The notes: a model not told the origin generated them from the sequence alone. 64,000 nucleotides of DNA from Omphiscola glabra (GCA_964017045.1 OZ024794.1:25105340-25169339); one strand, 5' to 3'. Shown: positions 11,035-24,136, counted from the first letter of the stretch. Translations and numbers: made by a program.

Positions 11035-12516
11035 CCCTAATGACATTTAAACAATCTGCGGCTCCTAGAATATTTTCTTAGCATTTATATTTATAGATAA
11101 ACAACCCCTAAAAGCAAAGTTCTTCGTATAAATCCTTTATAAAATGTAATACGGAACATGGAGGGGAGGGGGGTACTAAAAATTTGAGAGAACATGCAAA
11201 GAATCCCAATTAGTGGCTCCCCCCCCCCCCGGCTCGCAACCGCACATTTTTCACGCCCCTGAACTATATTAATATTCTAATTCCCACCCACTTTTACACA
11301 GCAGATTTGTTTCACCAACTATTTCAGAAAAACAAAAGAAAATATTATGCAGCAAATGTACGTGTGATAGTTTTTAAAATATTTTTTTAAGGAATCATAT
11401 TTAGCGCAGTTAACAGGAATTTCATTTTATCTTCCCCGTGAAAAACAGGAAAAAAACTGATTTCTGTGTTTGGGGCTAAAAATTTGATAGAATGTGTTGT
11501 CATTCTTAACGAGTCTATGTGCCAAGTTTCAGCTCGATAGGTTGACTGGAATGGGGTCAATTAGCCGTTCTATGATGTTGCCAACCAGCCAGCCACTAAC
11601 AAAGGTGATGTTAATATTTAGGATTTAAAAATCTCTCCACTCTTTAAAAAAAAAAAAAAAGAAAAAAGCTTTCAAAACCCTTGTCCAAGTAGTACAGACA
11701 CATAACAAAAAGAATGTTCCAGCTCTTGGGATCGATAAATCTCTTATCAAAGGTCCGCGGGTCATTCCGTGCCTCCTCTCAACGAGTCACCATATTGCCC
11801 CCAACCTTTTGTTTGCAGTTTTGTAACCAGCTCCGATCTATCTCTCTCAACGCACCGCTTCGTGTCACTAGGCATCGAGGAGATAGTAAAAAAAAAAAAT
11901 AACCAACAAAAAAAATCCGCCAACAAACCTGACCGAACGGACAGTTACGAGAAAGGTCACAACACTAAAGTGACACAGCCACCGGTTTCCTGTGGTGTGC
12001 GGACTCCCGTGATGGCCATTAGAAACACAGTTGTTGTGAATAGGAAATGTGGGCACGCCACATTAGTTCTAATATATTCTTGAGTCCTACGAGTCGGGAT
12101 CGGAGGCGCCCAGGGTCAAGCGAGCTCCTACTTCGACTGAATACATTTTTTAGTTTTTTTGGAAAGATTATCAGTAAATAATCCTCTGAAATCACTTCCT
12201 GTCTGCTGCACGACTGATGCTTTCGACGCAAGGTCATATGGGCTCTAAAGGTAGAATGATAAACTCATGAAAAGATAGATTTTCAGGATGCTATTCCGTA
12301 ATTTTAAATATTCTAGAATGAAGATCTTCCTTGCTTCGCAACCGTGTTTTGGAGAAGGAAGAGATTAATAAAAATTATACACAAAAATAAAAAGCACTTT
12401 AAAACAGAAAGTTTTGTGTGTGTATTGTTGTTGTTGTAATCTAAAGTGCAGCGACTGACCCAATACCGTAAGAAGAGAATTAAAACAATACCAATTATCT
12501 GAATTAGATATTGAGT
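11035..12516. other. Unique DNA with a possible old repeat tail
   Basis: It holds a C10 run at 11221-11230 and an A run at about 11646-11661. A stretch at 11500-11600 (ATGTGCCAAGTTTCAGCTCG, then CCAACCAGCCAGCCAC) looks like an old transposon 3' region by its style, but I cannot name a family. No gene is evident. Confidence 0.4.
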
Positions 12517-12714
12517 GTCAGGAGCAGTGACGTGGAAAGGGTTGGGCCCGCCCAGACAAACTTCTTGTCGCCCACTCCACGAAACAAATCCTGCATTTGG
12601 TTGGAGATACCGCCCCTCAATAAAAAGAAAAAGTGCGGGAGCGGAAAGGGGGGGGGGGGGGAGAGACGGACCACCACCACCCCCGCATCCCATTCCTACG
12701 TCATTGGTCAAGAA
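12517..12714. mobile_element. hAT-type MITE with G tract
   Basis: The element at 12525-12706 (182 bp) starts CAGTGACGTGGAAAGG and ends CCTACGTCATTG, which are imperfect inverted termini. The flanks GTCAGGAG and GTCAAGAA match at 6 of 8. It contains a G14 run and resembles the MITE at 29.79 kb in length, termini and internal G-rich block. It is non-coding. A 164-codon ORF crossing it is fortuitous. Confidence 0.65.
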
Positions 12715-12915
12715 TTGTAGTTCCAAAAAAACAACAATAATATTATTATTTGTCCCAAATAGCTTTGTACTCACCACAGTTCCCGTTATGGATGACTGAC
12801 TGACCACAGTTCCCGTTACAATTTAAAAAATAGTTTTATTTTTATTTTTAGGCATTCACTGGTGTTGTTCTCAAAGACAGCTAAGTCATTCATCTCTATT
12901 GTCACAATTTGAACC

Positions 12916-13280
12916 GTGAGTGAGTAAGTGAGTGAGTGAATGAGTGAGTGAGTGAGTGAATGACTGACTGAGTGAGTGAGTGAATTAGTGACTGAGTGAG
13001 TGACTGTGTGAGTGAGTAGGCGAGTGAATGAATGGATGACTGACTGAGTGAGTGAGTGAATGGGTGACTGAGTGAGTGACTGATTAAATGAATGAATGAA
13101 TTAATGGATGACTGAGTGAGTGAGTGAGTGACTGAGTGAGTGAATGAATGAGTGGATGGATGAGTGAGTTAAATAGTGAGTGAATGAGTGACTGAGTGAG
13201 TAAGTGACTGAATGACTGACTGAGTTAGTGAGTGAGTGAATGAGTGAGTGAATGAAAGAGTGAATGAGTGAGTGAGTTAA
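12916..13280. repeat. GAGT/GAAT/GACT tetranucleotide array
   Basis: About 365 bp of 4-bp units, mainly GAGT, with GAAT, GACT and GATG variants. Confidence 0.95.
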
Positions 13281-13462
13281 TTAATTACCAAGCTAACGCA
13301 TCTCTCCGGAGGGTGGGGGGCGCGCCCCGGGAGAAAGTTAAGTGACCCCCTCTCTGAAAATAATGTGTCAAGCAAAATGATAATTAAAAAAAAGAAAATG
13401 CCATTTTTTAATTTTCTTTACAAGAGTGGCAAATTGTTTGTTAACCGATAAAAATAAGTGAA

Positions 13463-14129
13463 GTAATGGGACATTTAGTGTGGCCATTAATGGGGCATTT
13501 AGTGGGGCCATTAGTGAGACATTTAGTGGGGCCATTAGTGAGACATTTAGTGGGGCCATTAGTGGGACATTTCCATTAATGGAATATTTAGTGGGGCCAT
13601 GAATGGAATATTTAGTGGGGCATTCTGGGACATTTAGTGGGGCCATTAATGGGTCATTTAGTGGGGCCATCAATGGGACATTTAGTGGGGCCATTAATGG
13701 GAAATTAAGTGGGGCCATTAATGGGACCAATTCATGGTGGGACAATTAATGGGACCAATTCATAGTGGAGCCATTAATGGGTCCAATTCAAAGTGGGGCA
13801 TTTAGTGGGGCCATTAATGGGACCAATTCATAGTGGGGCCAATAGTAAGGCAAGTAATGGAACCAATTCATAATGGGACCAATAGTAAGCCATTAAAGGG
13901 ACCAATCGATATTGGTACCAATAGTGGACCAATAGTGGGGCTATTAATGGGGCCAATTAATAGTGGACAATGGCGAGGCCATTAATTGGACCAATCAAAT
14001 GTGGATCAATAGTGGGGCTATTAATGGGACCAATCAATAGTGGACCATTGGTGAGGCCATTAATTGGATCAATCAAAAGTGGATCTATAGTGGGTCTATT
14101 AATGGGACCAATCAATAGTGGACCAATGA
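13463..14129. repeat. Minisatellite with CCATTAATGG palindrome
   Basis: About 670 bp of degenerate 18-36-bp units built from GGGGCCATTAATGGGACC and ATTTAGTGGGGCC motifs. The first half favours GGGACATTTAGT and the second half GGACCAATCAATAGTGG, so two sub-families meet near 13.75 kb. CCATTAATGG is a perfect 10-bp palindrome. ORFs on both strands are by-products. Confidence 0.9.
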
Positions 14130-14938
14130 ACTTCTACCCGCGATATGTCTGATGTCGTCCACATTAGGCCTATTTATTTTTGTAGCTTTTGCAACATTCT
14201 GATTGAAGGCTGCTTCCCCTGTTGTAACTTACATAGTACAAAAAAAGTGCCGCCTTTACTTGGAACATAGCGAATATAAACCACATCTCCATCACGACAA
14301 TGGTCTTTATTCAAATTTGGTTCCTGCCAAGTATGAAACTTTGGCGACATGATCTCAACTGATGACTCTTCGCAAAATGAGATCAACTTAGCGCAGGTTG
14401 TTACTTTAATATCATGATTTAAAAATATAGTTATTATTGTTGACGTTCGTATGAAATGTTATAAAGATTGAACGAAGTGGCTATTGGTACACGGGTACCA
14501 GAATTGAGAGGTTCGGATTAAAAAACGATTGAAAATATTATTGTTGGGTGTGTAAGACCAAATGAGGTATCAAATGAAAGATAATTGAATGTACCTGTGT
14601 ACCTATAGGTGCAGCCAAGATTGAATGTATATCTTTTCTACAATCCGGTACTTTTGCCCCCTTTTTTCATCTCGTAAGAGTTGAAAAGATTTTTGAAAGG
14701 TTGTTATGAAACATGCTGTTTTTATTATAATATAGTATTTGTGTAAAAAAGTATGGGAAACCTGGGGAAAAAACGCATCTAAGCAATGAACGTGTCGACA
14801 AGAAGACTTCTCCAGCGAACAAAAAACAGTAAATACAAAATATAAAATAAAAATAAATACTTATCTGCAATGTAGTATTGCGATTGGTCGTAACAAAGAT
14901 TGACTTCAGTACCCTGCAACTTCCAAATCCTTTTTCGT
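14130..14938. other. Unique DNA between two arrays
   Basis: No coding signal. A 70-codon minus ORF (14174-14386) has mixed composition but no recognisable domain. Confidence 0.45.
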
Positions 14939-17110
14939 AGGGCTCCATTACCTGATGGTAGTGCTCCATTAACTGATGTAGTGCTCCATTACCTGATGGT
15001 AGTGCTCCATTACCTCACGGTAGTGCTCCATATAATTGATGGTAGTGCTCCATTACCTAATGCAGTGCTCCATTACCTGATGTTTGTGCTCCATTACCTG
15101 ATGTTTGTGCTCCATTACTTGATAGGATTGAGCAATGTCCTGAAAATAGGGCTCCATTACCTGATGGTAGTGCTCCATTACCAGATGGTAGAGCTCCATT
15201 ACCCGATGATAGTGCTCCATTACCGATGTTAATGCTCCATTACTTTATGGTAGTGCTCCATTAACTGATGGTAATGCTCCATTATCTGATGGCAGTGCTC
15301 CATTACCTGATGGCAGTGCTCCATTACCTGATGTTAGTGCTCCATAACCTTAAGGTAGTGCTCCATAACCTGATGGTAGTTCTCCATAACCTGATGGTAG
15401 TGATGCATTTCATGATGTTTGTGCTCCATTACTTGATAGGATTGAGCAATTAACTGATAATAGGGCTCCATTACCTGATGGTAGTAATTGATTTCCTGAT
15501 GGTACTGCTCCATTACCCGATGTTACTGCTTCATTACCTGATGGTAGTGCTCCATTACCTGATGGTAGTGCTCCATTACATGATGGTAGTGTTCCATTAC
15601 CTGATGTTAGTACTCCATAACTTGATGGTGGTGCTCCATTACTTGATAGCATTGTTCCATTACCCGATGTTTGTGCTCCATTACTTGAATGGATTGGGCA
15701 ATTTCCTGATAATAGGGCTCCATTATCTGATGGTACTGCTCCATTACATGATGGAAGTGATCCATTACTTGATGGTAGTGCTCAATTACCTGATGGTAGA
15801 GCTCCATTACTTGATGGTAGTGCTCCATTACCTTGTGGTAGTGCACCTTTACCTGATGGTAGAGCTTCATTACTTGATGGTAGTGCTAAATTACTTGATG
15901 GTAGTGCTCCATTACCTGATGGTAGTACTCCATTACCTGATTGTAGTGCTCCTTTACCTGATGGTAGTGCTCCATTACCTGATGGTACTGCTCCATTACC
16001 CGATGGTAGTGCTCCCTTACCGATGGCAATGCTCCATTATTTTATGGTAGTGCTCCATTAACCGATGGCAGTTCTCCATTATCTGATGGTAGTGCTCCAT
16101 TTCATGGTGTTTGTGCTCCATTTCTTGATAGGATTGACCAATTAACTGATAATAGGGCTCCATTACCCGATGGTACTTCTCCATTTCCCGATGGTACTGT
16201 TTCATTATCTGATGGTAGTGCTCCATTTCCCGATGGCAGTGCTCCATTACCTGATGGTAGTGCTCCATTACCTGATGGTAGTGCTCCATTACTTGATGGT
16301 AGTGCTCCATTACCTGATGTTAGTGCTCCATAACCTGATGGGGTGCTCCATTACCCGATAGCAGTGCTCCATTACCTGATGTTTGTGCTCCATTACTTAA
16401 TGGTAGTGTTCTATTACCCGATGGTAATGCTCCATTACATGATAGAAGTGCTCCATTAACTGATGGTAGTGCTCCATTACCTGATGGTACTGCTTCATTA
16501 CCTGATGGAAGTGCTTCATTACCTAATGGCAGTGCTCCTTAACCTGATGGTAGAGCTCCATTACCTGATGGTAGTGCTCCATTACTTGATGGTAGTTCTC
16601 CATTACCTGATGGTAGTGCTCAATTACCTGATGGTAGTGCTTCATTACCTGATGGTAGTGCTCCATTACCTGATGGTAGTGCTTCATTACCTTATGTTAG
16701 TGCTCCATAACCTGATGGTAGTGCTCCTTTACCTGATGGTAGTGCTCCATTACCTTATGGTAGTGCTCCATTACCTGATGGCAGTGGCCCATTACCTGAT
16801 GAAAGTGTTCCATTACCTGATGGAAGGGACCGATTACCTGTTGGCAGTGCTCCATTACCTTATGGTAGTGCTCCATTACCTGATGGTAGTGCTCCATAAC
16901 CTGATTTTAGTGCTCCTTTACCTGATGGTAGTGCTCCATTACCTGATGGCAGTGGCCCATTACCTGATGGCAGTGGCTCATTACCTGATGAAAGTGTTCC
17001 ATTACCTGATGGAAGGGGCCCATTACCTGTTGGCAGTGCTCCATTACCTGATGTAGTGCTCCATTACCTGATGATAGTGTTCCATTACTTGATGGTAGTG
17101 CTCCATTACA
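14939..17110. repeat. 2.2-kb minisatellite, 21-bp unit
   Basis: About 100 copies of a unit containing CTCCATTACCTGATGGTAGT, with variants (CCATAACC, GATGTTAGTG, GATGTTTGTG, GATGGCAGTG). Four to five interspersed copies of a TTGATAGGATTGAGCAAT-type block, followed by an AATAGGG block, mark a longer repeat period of about 250-350 bp. CCAT-TACCTG-ATGG can form a small hairpin. Because 21 is divisible by 3, both strands carry long ORFs of a 7-residue repeat (MVVLHYL on plus, MEHYHQV on minus). I do not regard these as genes. Confidence 0.96.
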
Positions 17111-17626
17111 CTTTGTATGTGCTCATTTCAGACTTGGCATAAAGGTTTATAAACATGTGTTATTAGCTGAAGGCTATTAACTAAGCACAAATGTTACCTT
17201 GTAGATTGATGATTTTTGGAAGTTAGATAATAGCCACCATGTCTCTTTGCTAAGTGGAGAAAACAAAGTATATCTATCCTTGTCAATCAGTTGCCGCCAA
17301 CATTCAAAGCAGTATGTAATCTTTCTGTAATAAAACTATAGCCTTACTTTAATATCAGAACCACTGATTTAGACTCTTAAATCCCTTCACTAAACGTGAT
17401 AATCCTCTGAGTTAGATGTTGGCTTCCATGGAGCAGACTTTCTAGGTTATTGGATATTGGCTTAATTTAAAAACAATAAAATATTGATCCCTACTCTCTA
17501 GGAACCATTTTTTTAACCATGTGACCTAATTCGAGATCTATTTAATCCATTTTATAATTAAAGACCCCCAAGCCATCATGTTTTGATGTTAGGATTTATG
17601 TTTACTTTGTTCTTCACGTTTCACAG

Positions 17627-17689
<63 letters not shown>

Positions 17690-18651
17690 ATTTTCAGTTT
17701 GATATATGACATTTACTGCCTTAAATTTTCATTAAAAAGATAATGTTTCTCCTCGCAGTCATTATATTTTCATGCTTGTAGTTCGTGCCCCCTTCGTTAC
17801 AAATAGTGCTTCCAAGATGAGTAGTTGCTCCGAAATCTTCTTGTCAGGTTTCTCGTGGTATCATTGAGAAACTGAGTCACAGTGCTGGCATTATTATTAC
17901 TAAACTACGGGTGGCTATTTTTTGTTTGTCTCAGTGACGTTGATGCCAACTGTAAGAACCTAATCTGTGAGCCAGACATTATAATACCCCCACGGCGACA
18001 CAAAAAAGTCCATGCATCCCACCCTCCCCATCCACAGAAAAAAAGTTTCAATATTATGTCTAGAAAAGTAGAGGAACTTCGCACGTGCGTAGACCTGGCT
18101 GCTATGCGTCTTACGCCTTGTGTCTAGATTTTCTTGTTTATTACAGACCTGTTTACACCCGAACTCCTAAAATCGTGCAACATCGTCTCGTAATCGTACA
18201 CTATGGTATGTTAATAGTAAATAAATAAACATACAGTGTGTAAAATGAATACAATAACTACTCACATCGCAGTGCCGTGTGGGATCGAGTTAAGCTGGCT
18301 ACAAAAAAGCTAACTACTAAAAGCAGATGACCGACGCTCATAATACAATATGCTGTCACTTTGTTTTGTCGAGTCGTATTTGCTATAGATACTAATTTAT
18401 ATTGAATTGACGTACAGATCACATGATCACAGTCTATCACTGGTAAAAATAAAGTTAAATACATTTAACGTGGTTAAACTCGAACTCAGATCAGCGTGAA
18501 ACATGATGTATTTAAATAAGAATTAATTAATAAATGATGAAATCATTAAAAAAAACGTACAAGTAGCCTGTGTTGTTTTTAGGAAAAGCTGTTTAATTTT
18601 TTAAAATAAAATAAGAATCAATTTCCATTAAGCAGATTCCCGCGAGTATAT
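17111..18651. other. Unique DNA with an AT microsatellite
   Basis: No gene recognised. An 81-codon ORF at 17882-18127 has no clear domain. The only clear feature is the AT run listed separately. Confidence 0.5.
17628..17683. repeat. (AT)n microsatellite
   Basis: An uninterrupted AT dinucleotide run of about 27 copies. Confidence 0.97.
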
Positions 18652-18871
18652 TATAGTCGGAGTAACACACTGCAACATAAACAATCATTCTTCCCACGCA
18701 CAATAATCGCTTGGAACCACCTAGACAATACCGCCGTGAACTCGACATCTATCGAAAGCTTCAAGGCTGCCCTGGCATCTGCTAGGAGCCGTTAGGATGG
18801 CAGCATCGCTTTCCCAACCGTTGCACATATGCCAGTATATGGATAACCTACAAGAACCAGAACCAGAACTT
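18652..18871 (+). mobile_element. LINE 3' end with AGAACC-type tail, plus copy
   Basis: Positions 18685-18795 read + as the last 36 residues of a LINE ORF2: SFFPRTIIAWNHLDNTAVNS, then TSIESFKAALASARSR, then stop. The FFPRTI-x-x-W-N pattern with a closing SFK helix is typical of Jockey/CR1-type reverse transcriptase C-termini. A short 3' UTR with TTGCACATATGCCAGTA follows, ending in an AGAACCAGAACCAGAACTT tail. The copy at 30.83-31.06 kb matches it end to end. Only the 3' end inserted, a classic 5' truncation. Confidence 0.85.
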
Positions 18872-18969
18872 CCACAAACTGGGTAATAAATGGGTGAAAG
18901 AAAGAAGAGTGTTGGATAAATACGGGGAAATTTAAAAAAAATTGTAGCCGCGGTTGGAACTAACACCCC

Positions 18970-19602
18970 TTGGACAAGATCAGTTGTGCGGAGATCAGAA
19001 GAATTTGGAGGGAGCATAGTGCTACAGACACACGAGGAAGCTATGAACTTGCTGTGGTATTCTCTGGCACTGGATGAGTCTACTGATTTCTCACAACTTC
19101 TTGTGTCTATTTGTGGTGTCAATTTGGACTTTCAGATAACGGAAGAGTTGGCATCCGTTTGCAGCATGCGTGTAACAACTTATGTTTGTGAGATAACATT
19201 TTCAAAAATAAAGTATTCTTTTGATTGGATGCAGCGATTCCAAACCAAACATTGATGAAATCTTAAAAGCCAAACGTCAGTTTCACAAATCTTACTAACT
19301 TTTTTTGCTGCTTAGTTTGTGAGATTCGTATATTAGCGCACTAGGTCTGATGTAATTATCTTTTTGCTAACTTCGTCTTCTTAGCTAAATTTTAAAGTAA
19401 ATAAATATTTTGGTTGTCTTTGCCATTTGCATTGCACGCCACTCACCCATAATTAACATGGAATACTAAACTTATTTTTTCGTGTTTTTCCCCAGAGCTT
19501 TCGTTCGAGCTTGGAAGTATTATACAGAATGATAATTCGGCCCGCGCTCGTCATTTTTTCTCGTTATCCGGCCCGCTGTGGAAAAAAGTTTGATGACCCT
19601 TG
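18970..19602 (+). mobile_element. hAT transposase remnant, internally deleted
   Basis: The + ORF at 18986-19255 contains WYSLALDESTDFSQLLVSIC and ITEELASVCSM, blocks of GTF2IRD2/ZBED-type hAT transposases. The ALDEST stretch is where the first catalytic Asp lies in this family. It jumps directly to a C-terminal TYVCEITFSKIKYS block, so the central catalytic region is deleted. Downstream, two TCGGCCCGC or CCGGCCCGC motifs and the end GTTTGATGACCCTTG (to 19602) match the 3' style of the hAT at 8.5 kb. I found no 5' terminus, and a LINE tail lies just upstream. Non-functional. Confidence 0.75.
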
Positions 19603-20254
19603 CAATAGATCATCATGATCTGCTTCACTTGTTCAATCTTTTCCTCTCCATTTTACAACCAATCGCCGTGGACTTACTTTTCGATTTTCCTTCCCCTTTA
19701 TTTTCTATTCTAAATCTTTCACATACTGCTTGTCTATTATTTTCCCTTTGCTGTACGCTCTGATAATCATCTCAGCTAAGTGTTTATGTTAATCTTTATG
19801 TTTGTCTTACTGAAGCTGTTTCTTTCTTCTTGTACCTCTAACGCTTTAACGAGAAAAAGAAAGAACTAGTCTAATATAAAGCAAAGAGATGGTCGATTAA
19901 TTTTTATGTAACGTGGGGAATTTTAATAAACAGAAAACCTTTACTGTTATAATGATTGAAAAACTGATTTGTGTAGCAGACAGGGAAATATGACAGATAT
20001 GATCGTAATAAAAACCATAACGGCTTCAAAATACCAGAATGATTAGAGTAAAATTTGAAAAAAAAATGAAATCACCCTCTATTTTTTATTGTTCCACCCC
20101 TGTTTCTAATAAAGGGGGCTAGCCAGAAAGTTACTAGATTACCAGTGTACTGAAGATTCAATGGTGATCTATAATAAGGCTTACCGTCATTTATTCGGCT
20201 AAGTGATACATTGTCAGTGAAAGTCCGCGGTAAACGCCAACTATCCCCGAAATC
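19603..20254. other. Unique DNA, nothing recognised
   Basis: No gene or repeat boundary seen. Pyrimidine-rich stretch at 19620-19840. Confidence 0.5.
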
Positions 20255-20560
20255 CACCATGACCGTCATATCTCATGCCCGTCATGCAGTGGGATGGCAT
20301 TACACCACCGTGACCGTCACATCTCATGCCCGTCTACCTAAAGCAGTAGGATAGTATTACAACGGCTAGTTCACCGTAACCGTCACATCTCCTGCCCGTC
20401 TACCTCAAGCAGTAGGATGGTATTGCAACTGCTAGTTCACCGTGACTGTCACACCTCACGCCCGTCTACGTCATGCAGTGGGATGGCATTGCAACTGCTA
20501 GCTCACCGTGACCGTCACATCTCCTGCCCGTCTACCTCAAGCAGTAGGATGGCATTACAC
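20255..20560. repeat. 66-bp tandem repeat
   Basis: About five copies of a 66-bp unit containing CACCGTGACCGTCACATCTC, then GCCCGTCTACCTCAAGCAGT, then AGGATGGCATTGCAAC. The first copy is shortened and the last is truncated. Confidence 0.92.
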
Positions 20561-23042
20561 ATTTCACACACAAAGCTTAGTGAATATAGAAATCTCCAAT
20601 AATATGTATACTTCTTTAGGTATGTATGCGGACTGTAACGCTGTGTTCAATAGGCGCGCACAATTAAATTTCCAAGAAATTAGCACCAACTGTGAAGCAG
20701 ATAAAGTGTGTTACCTGAATGCATGTTTTGTCAATTAACATTAGTAAATGGGAGTTACCCGCATTGCCGCCGCCATTGTTGGGCGGGTTTTTTCAAGTAC
20801 TTGATAGAACAATGAAGGAAACAAACAAAAAATCAATTTGCCAATGGCTTAAAATAGAGAAATCGTGGGTTGAGCTAACCTTTCAGTCTGTGTAAGACAT
20901 TCATTTTCTCTATAAAGTGCAACAAATAATTTGAAAGTTTGTGCAAAAGCTATTGACGTTTTCAGACTCAATCAAGCTCAGAAATTTTGATGTAATTTTT
21001 TTCTTAAATTAAATGTAATCTATTTTAGTTTTTTTTCTCTTTAAAAAAGGTTCTCGTATAAGTACATGACTGTGGTCCACAAAGTTGTCCAGAAGTATAG
21101 TTAAACTATTAATGTGGCGAAACAAGGCACCACTCGCCCCAAAGCCGTCTTACGTGTGGTCTTAGCCAGGGGCTTAGCCCGGCTAATTAAACAGTGGCGG
21201 CTCCCAGGACGAAGATTACAGCACTGTACTCGCCGTCGGATCACTGGGCATTTACAACCGGGTTCAACTGATATGAATAGGAGCCTGGATCGTGAGATCA
21301 AGTTCCAGTAACATCTTGGGTTTTAATCGAAAGTTGCCATTACATTTTAAAACGAAACTCTGTGATGTTCAACGTAGCTAGGATTTGAAATTATTTGCTC
21401 TCGGGGCATTCAGCGGAGACGATAACCCGAAAAAGGCGTCGTTTCTTATTACTTCTTTCCTTTTCCGAAAATGGCACTGACCTAGATAAAAAGGGGTATA
21501 CGAGGACCAGGCGCTGCTAAATCAGGGGGCGCGTAAGCTAGGTAAAAGGTTGGAAATCAAACTTTTAACTAGCTTACGTGCCCTTCATTAAGGTCATACA
21601 TTTCAGTACATTAAATCTTTTTTGTTGACACCACTTACAAGATTAACGATTCAGCAAGAAAAAGAGGGGGGGGGGGTAGCAGAGGCCATCCGTATCACTT
21701 AACTACTTCACAGGCTACTAGTTTATCAAATATGTCTGCTAGCACGCCTTTATTGATTTCTACGTATATCTTTACATTCGCCTATTACGGTCTCTGTCGA
21801 TGTCTAACGATGTCTAAAATGGTCTACATGCGTCTTCAAATGTTTTTACATAACTTTACTAGCCAATAACCACGGCGTATAGCATTTTATTTGAAAAAAT
21901 ACAATAGGGATAACCTGCCATAAAAGGAGTGCCTAGTATTAGTTTAAAATTCACCGATATTTTAAACGTTTTATAAAAGATATGTGTACCGAATTTGGCT
22001 CAGATGCAAAAATTCACTTCGAATCCTACATTGTAACGTAAGCTCCCCCCTCCCCTTGTACATCTTTAGCCATTACATGGAAAATAAATGTTGGAACCTA
22101 CTACATTCATTTTCAACTTTCTAGAAACTTCAAAAATATACTTCATTCTTATTTCATAACTTTTGAGAAAAATCATTGACTTATTGAAACATAAAATGGA
22201 TGTTTATAAAATCTTTTAGCCCATTTTTTAAAAAATGGATCTTTCTGCAATAAGGTAGGAAAACAAAACGTATACAAGATACATTGACCCATACCGTGTA
22301 CATATCCAGAACAACATGAAGTCTATAATATAAAACTAAATTTTGTATACATTTTTAGGTACCAATAACATTTTCAATTTTTTTTCTTTGTGAAAAAACA
22401 TAACAGTTTCTGGATAATTCAAAAATTGTCGGTCTCAAGAGCATATGCGCCACTAGGGTTGGTGTGTCACCCCGGTGTGGTAAATTCATGGTGTCAACCC
22501 CCCCCCCCCGCCCCGCCATCTGGACACATCCCTGGACATCCACAGTGTAACTTTTAACCAGATCATACAGAATCACTTTTATTATTGGTGGTAAATTAAG
22601 TGCTGAAGCAACAAAGACACAAGAAAACATAGAATTTGAGTTTAGTTTAAATCGTTTAAAGAATAAAAAAAAAAAAACCCACTTAACTTTGCAGTCAAAA
22701 CGTTACTTTCCTGGTCTTCAAAGATGCAAACAAGTCAACCACTTCGTCAAAATCACATTCTTCACTTTACCAATTTCAAATGACAAAAAAAAGCCAGATT
22801 TGAAAGCCTGGATTGGGCCATTGTAGAACTCCATGAATAGTTCTTTAGTAAGTTTTACTTAAAAAAACAAACAATAGTCTAAAAAATTCTGAACAGCCAA
22901 CATACACTTGAATACTTTTTCTACTCGGCCCTTCAATCCTACAATGATTGTACCAATCAGATGACTTACGAGCATGCCTACAAAACATTGGTAGAACGTG
23001 ACGTCATAGAACGGCTAAGGAGGACAGTTAGACACGCAAAAA
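20561..23042. other. Unique DNA with poly-G/C tracts
   Basis: No gene recognised. A more GC-rich block at 21110-21310 is open on both strands and could be an old retroelement fragment, but I see no motif. A G tract lies at about 21666-21677 and a C tract near 22498-22509. The segment 22447-22530 (GGTGTGTCACCCCGGTG, then the C run) resembles the inside of the CAGTGGCG-type MITEs on the minus strand. Confidence 0.4.
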
Positions 23043-23165
23043 CTGCTGGTCTTCCATTGCATCCTTGTCTATTTCCAGTCGTCTTGACTAAGTCTTGCCA
23101 TCGGATCAAAACAGACAAGGACGAGTGAGTGAGGCTGACGAATTACGCAACTCCCTCTCACTTTG
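23043..23165 (+). mobile_element. SINE 3' part, second copy
   Basis: CTGCTGGTCT, CTATTTCCAGTCG, CTTGACTAAGTCTTGCCAT, GAGTGAGGCTGACGAATTAC and CAACTCCCTCTCACTTT follow in the same order as the 3' part of the SINE at 54.33-54.45 kb. The tRNA-like head is absent. It ends in an A-rich run, as expected for a retroposed tail. Confidence 0.7.
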
Positions 23166-23956
23166 AAAAAAAAAAGCATTTATACATGTAGGTGTCTAGG
23201 CTACCATATTTTCGACCCCCTTTTTTTTCACCTAAATGGTGCTGGAATGTAGAAAAAGTGCTTGAAACGCAACAAATCTTGATCATACAAGCGGACGAGG
23301 CAGACTCACTGTTGGAGCAAAATCCTGAAAGAGTAAACGCACGCGTGACGCACAAAGAAAGCTCACAGCAAGGAAAAGCAGAATTCTCCAATCCAAATAA
23401 GAGACCCCCCCCACCCCTTTAAAAAAACAACAATTGAAAAATGGGTCTCTTACGTACGGGAAAGCTTTCCATGTACAAATAGGACTAACAAGCCACCTGC
23501 GTACTCGCCGTTGAATATAGCCTTGGCCATCTTCTCCTGCGAAAGACGAAAAACAACAGTGGGATTGTTTGTGGAGAAAACCTGACCTTCTTGTGTATCT
23601 GTTTACTTAGTTCACATTCAGCATTAAGGAAGTGCACTTTAAGTAGCAATCCTTTTTGAAAAGAGGTCGACACGGTTGTTATTACAATTTTTTCATTAAT
23701 TGTGAAAAGCGAGACACCACCCAAATACGCGGAGGCTAAAGTACACGATAATAACCGTTTACGGACTTTGCCCAAAGGAAGTGGCATCACGGTCAACAAG
23801 AGTTATCTTTCATTGTCTACTTCGAACCCAAACGTCGGAAAGTCTTGAGGGATTACAGCAAAAAACCTGTCAAACTGAACAATTGCCACATTTGACACAT
23901 GACGAAATGGATAACAGAAAAGAAGGGAGAGGGCTCATTGCTTAGGAATTGACTTA
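23166..23956. other. Unique DNA, nothing recognised
   Basis: The 104-codon minus ORF at 23485-23799 has mixed composition but no recognisable domain. I see no other signal. Confidence 0.45.
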
Positions 23957-24136
23957 GGGACATGCACTGGCACAGGAAGGGAGTGAGGGAGATGCACTGG
24001 CGTAGGAAGGGAGGGAGGGACATGCACTGGCGTATGAATGGAGGGAGGGACATGCACTGGCGTAGGAAGGGAGGGAGGGACGTGCACTGGCGTAGGAGGG
24101 GAGGGAGTGAGATGCACTGACTTAGGAAGGTAGGGG
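23957..24136. repeat. 30-bp minisatellite carrying a MITE terminus
   Basis: Six copies of a 30-bp unit: GACATGCACTGGCGTAGGAA, then GGGAGGGAGG. CACTGGCGTAGG is the 5' terminus style of the local hAT MITEs, and GACATG before it matches the MITE target site. The unit therefore contains the insertion junction itself. The minus strand encodes a 10-residue proline-rich repeat, which I consider fortuitous. Confidence 0.88.

Noticed and set aside
12313..12807. 164-codon minus-strand ORF
   Set aside because: It crosses a MITE, a G14 run and a tandem duplication of ACCACAGTTCCCGTTA. Composition changes abruptly, and no domain is visible.
15478..17056. 190- and 197-codon ORFs of MVVLHYL repeats and the MEHYHQV ORFs on the other strand
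   Set aside because: The 21-bp unit keeps frame automatically. Both strands and several frames are open, and frameshifting unit variants are frequent.
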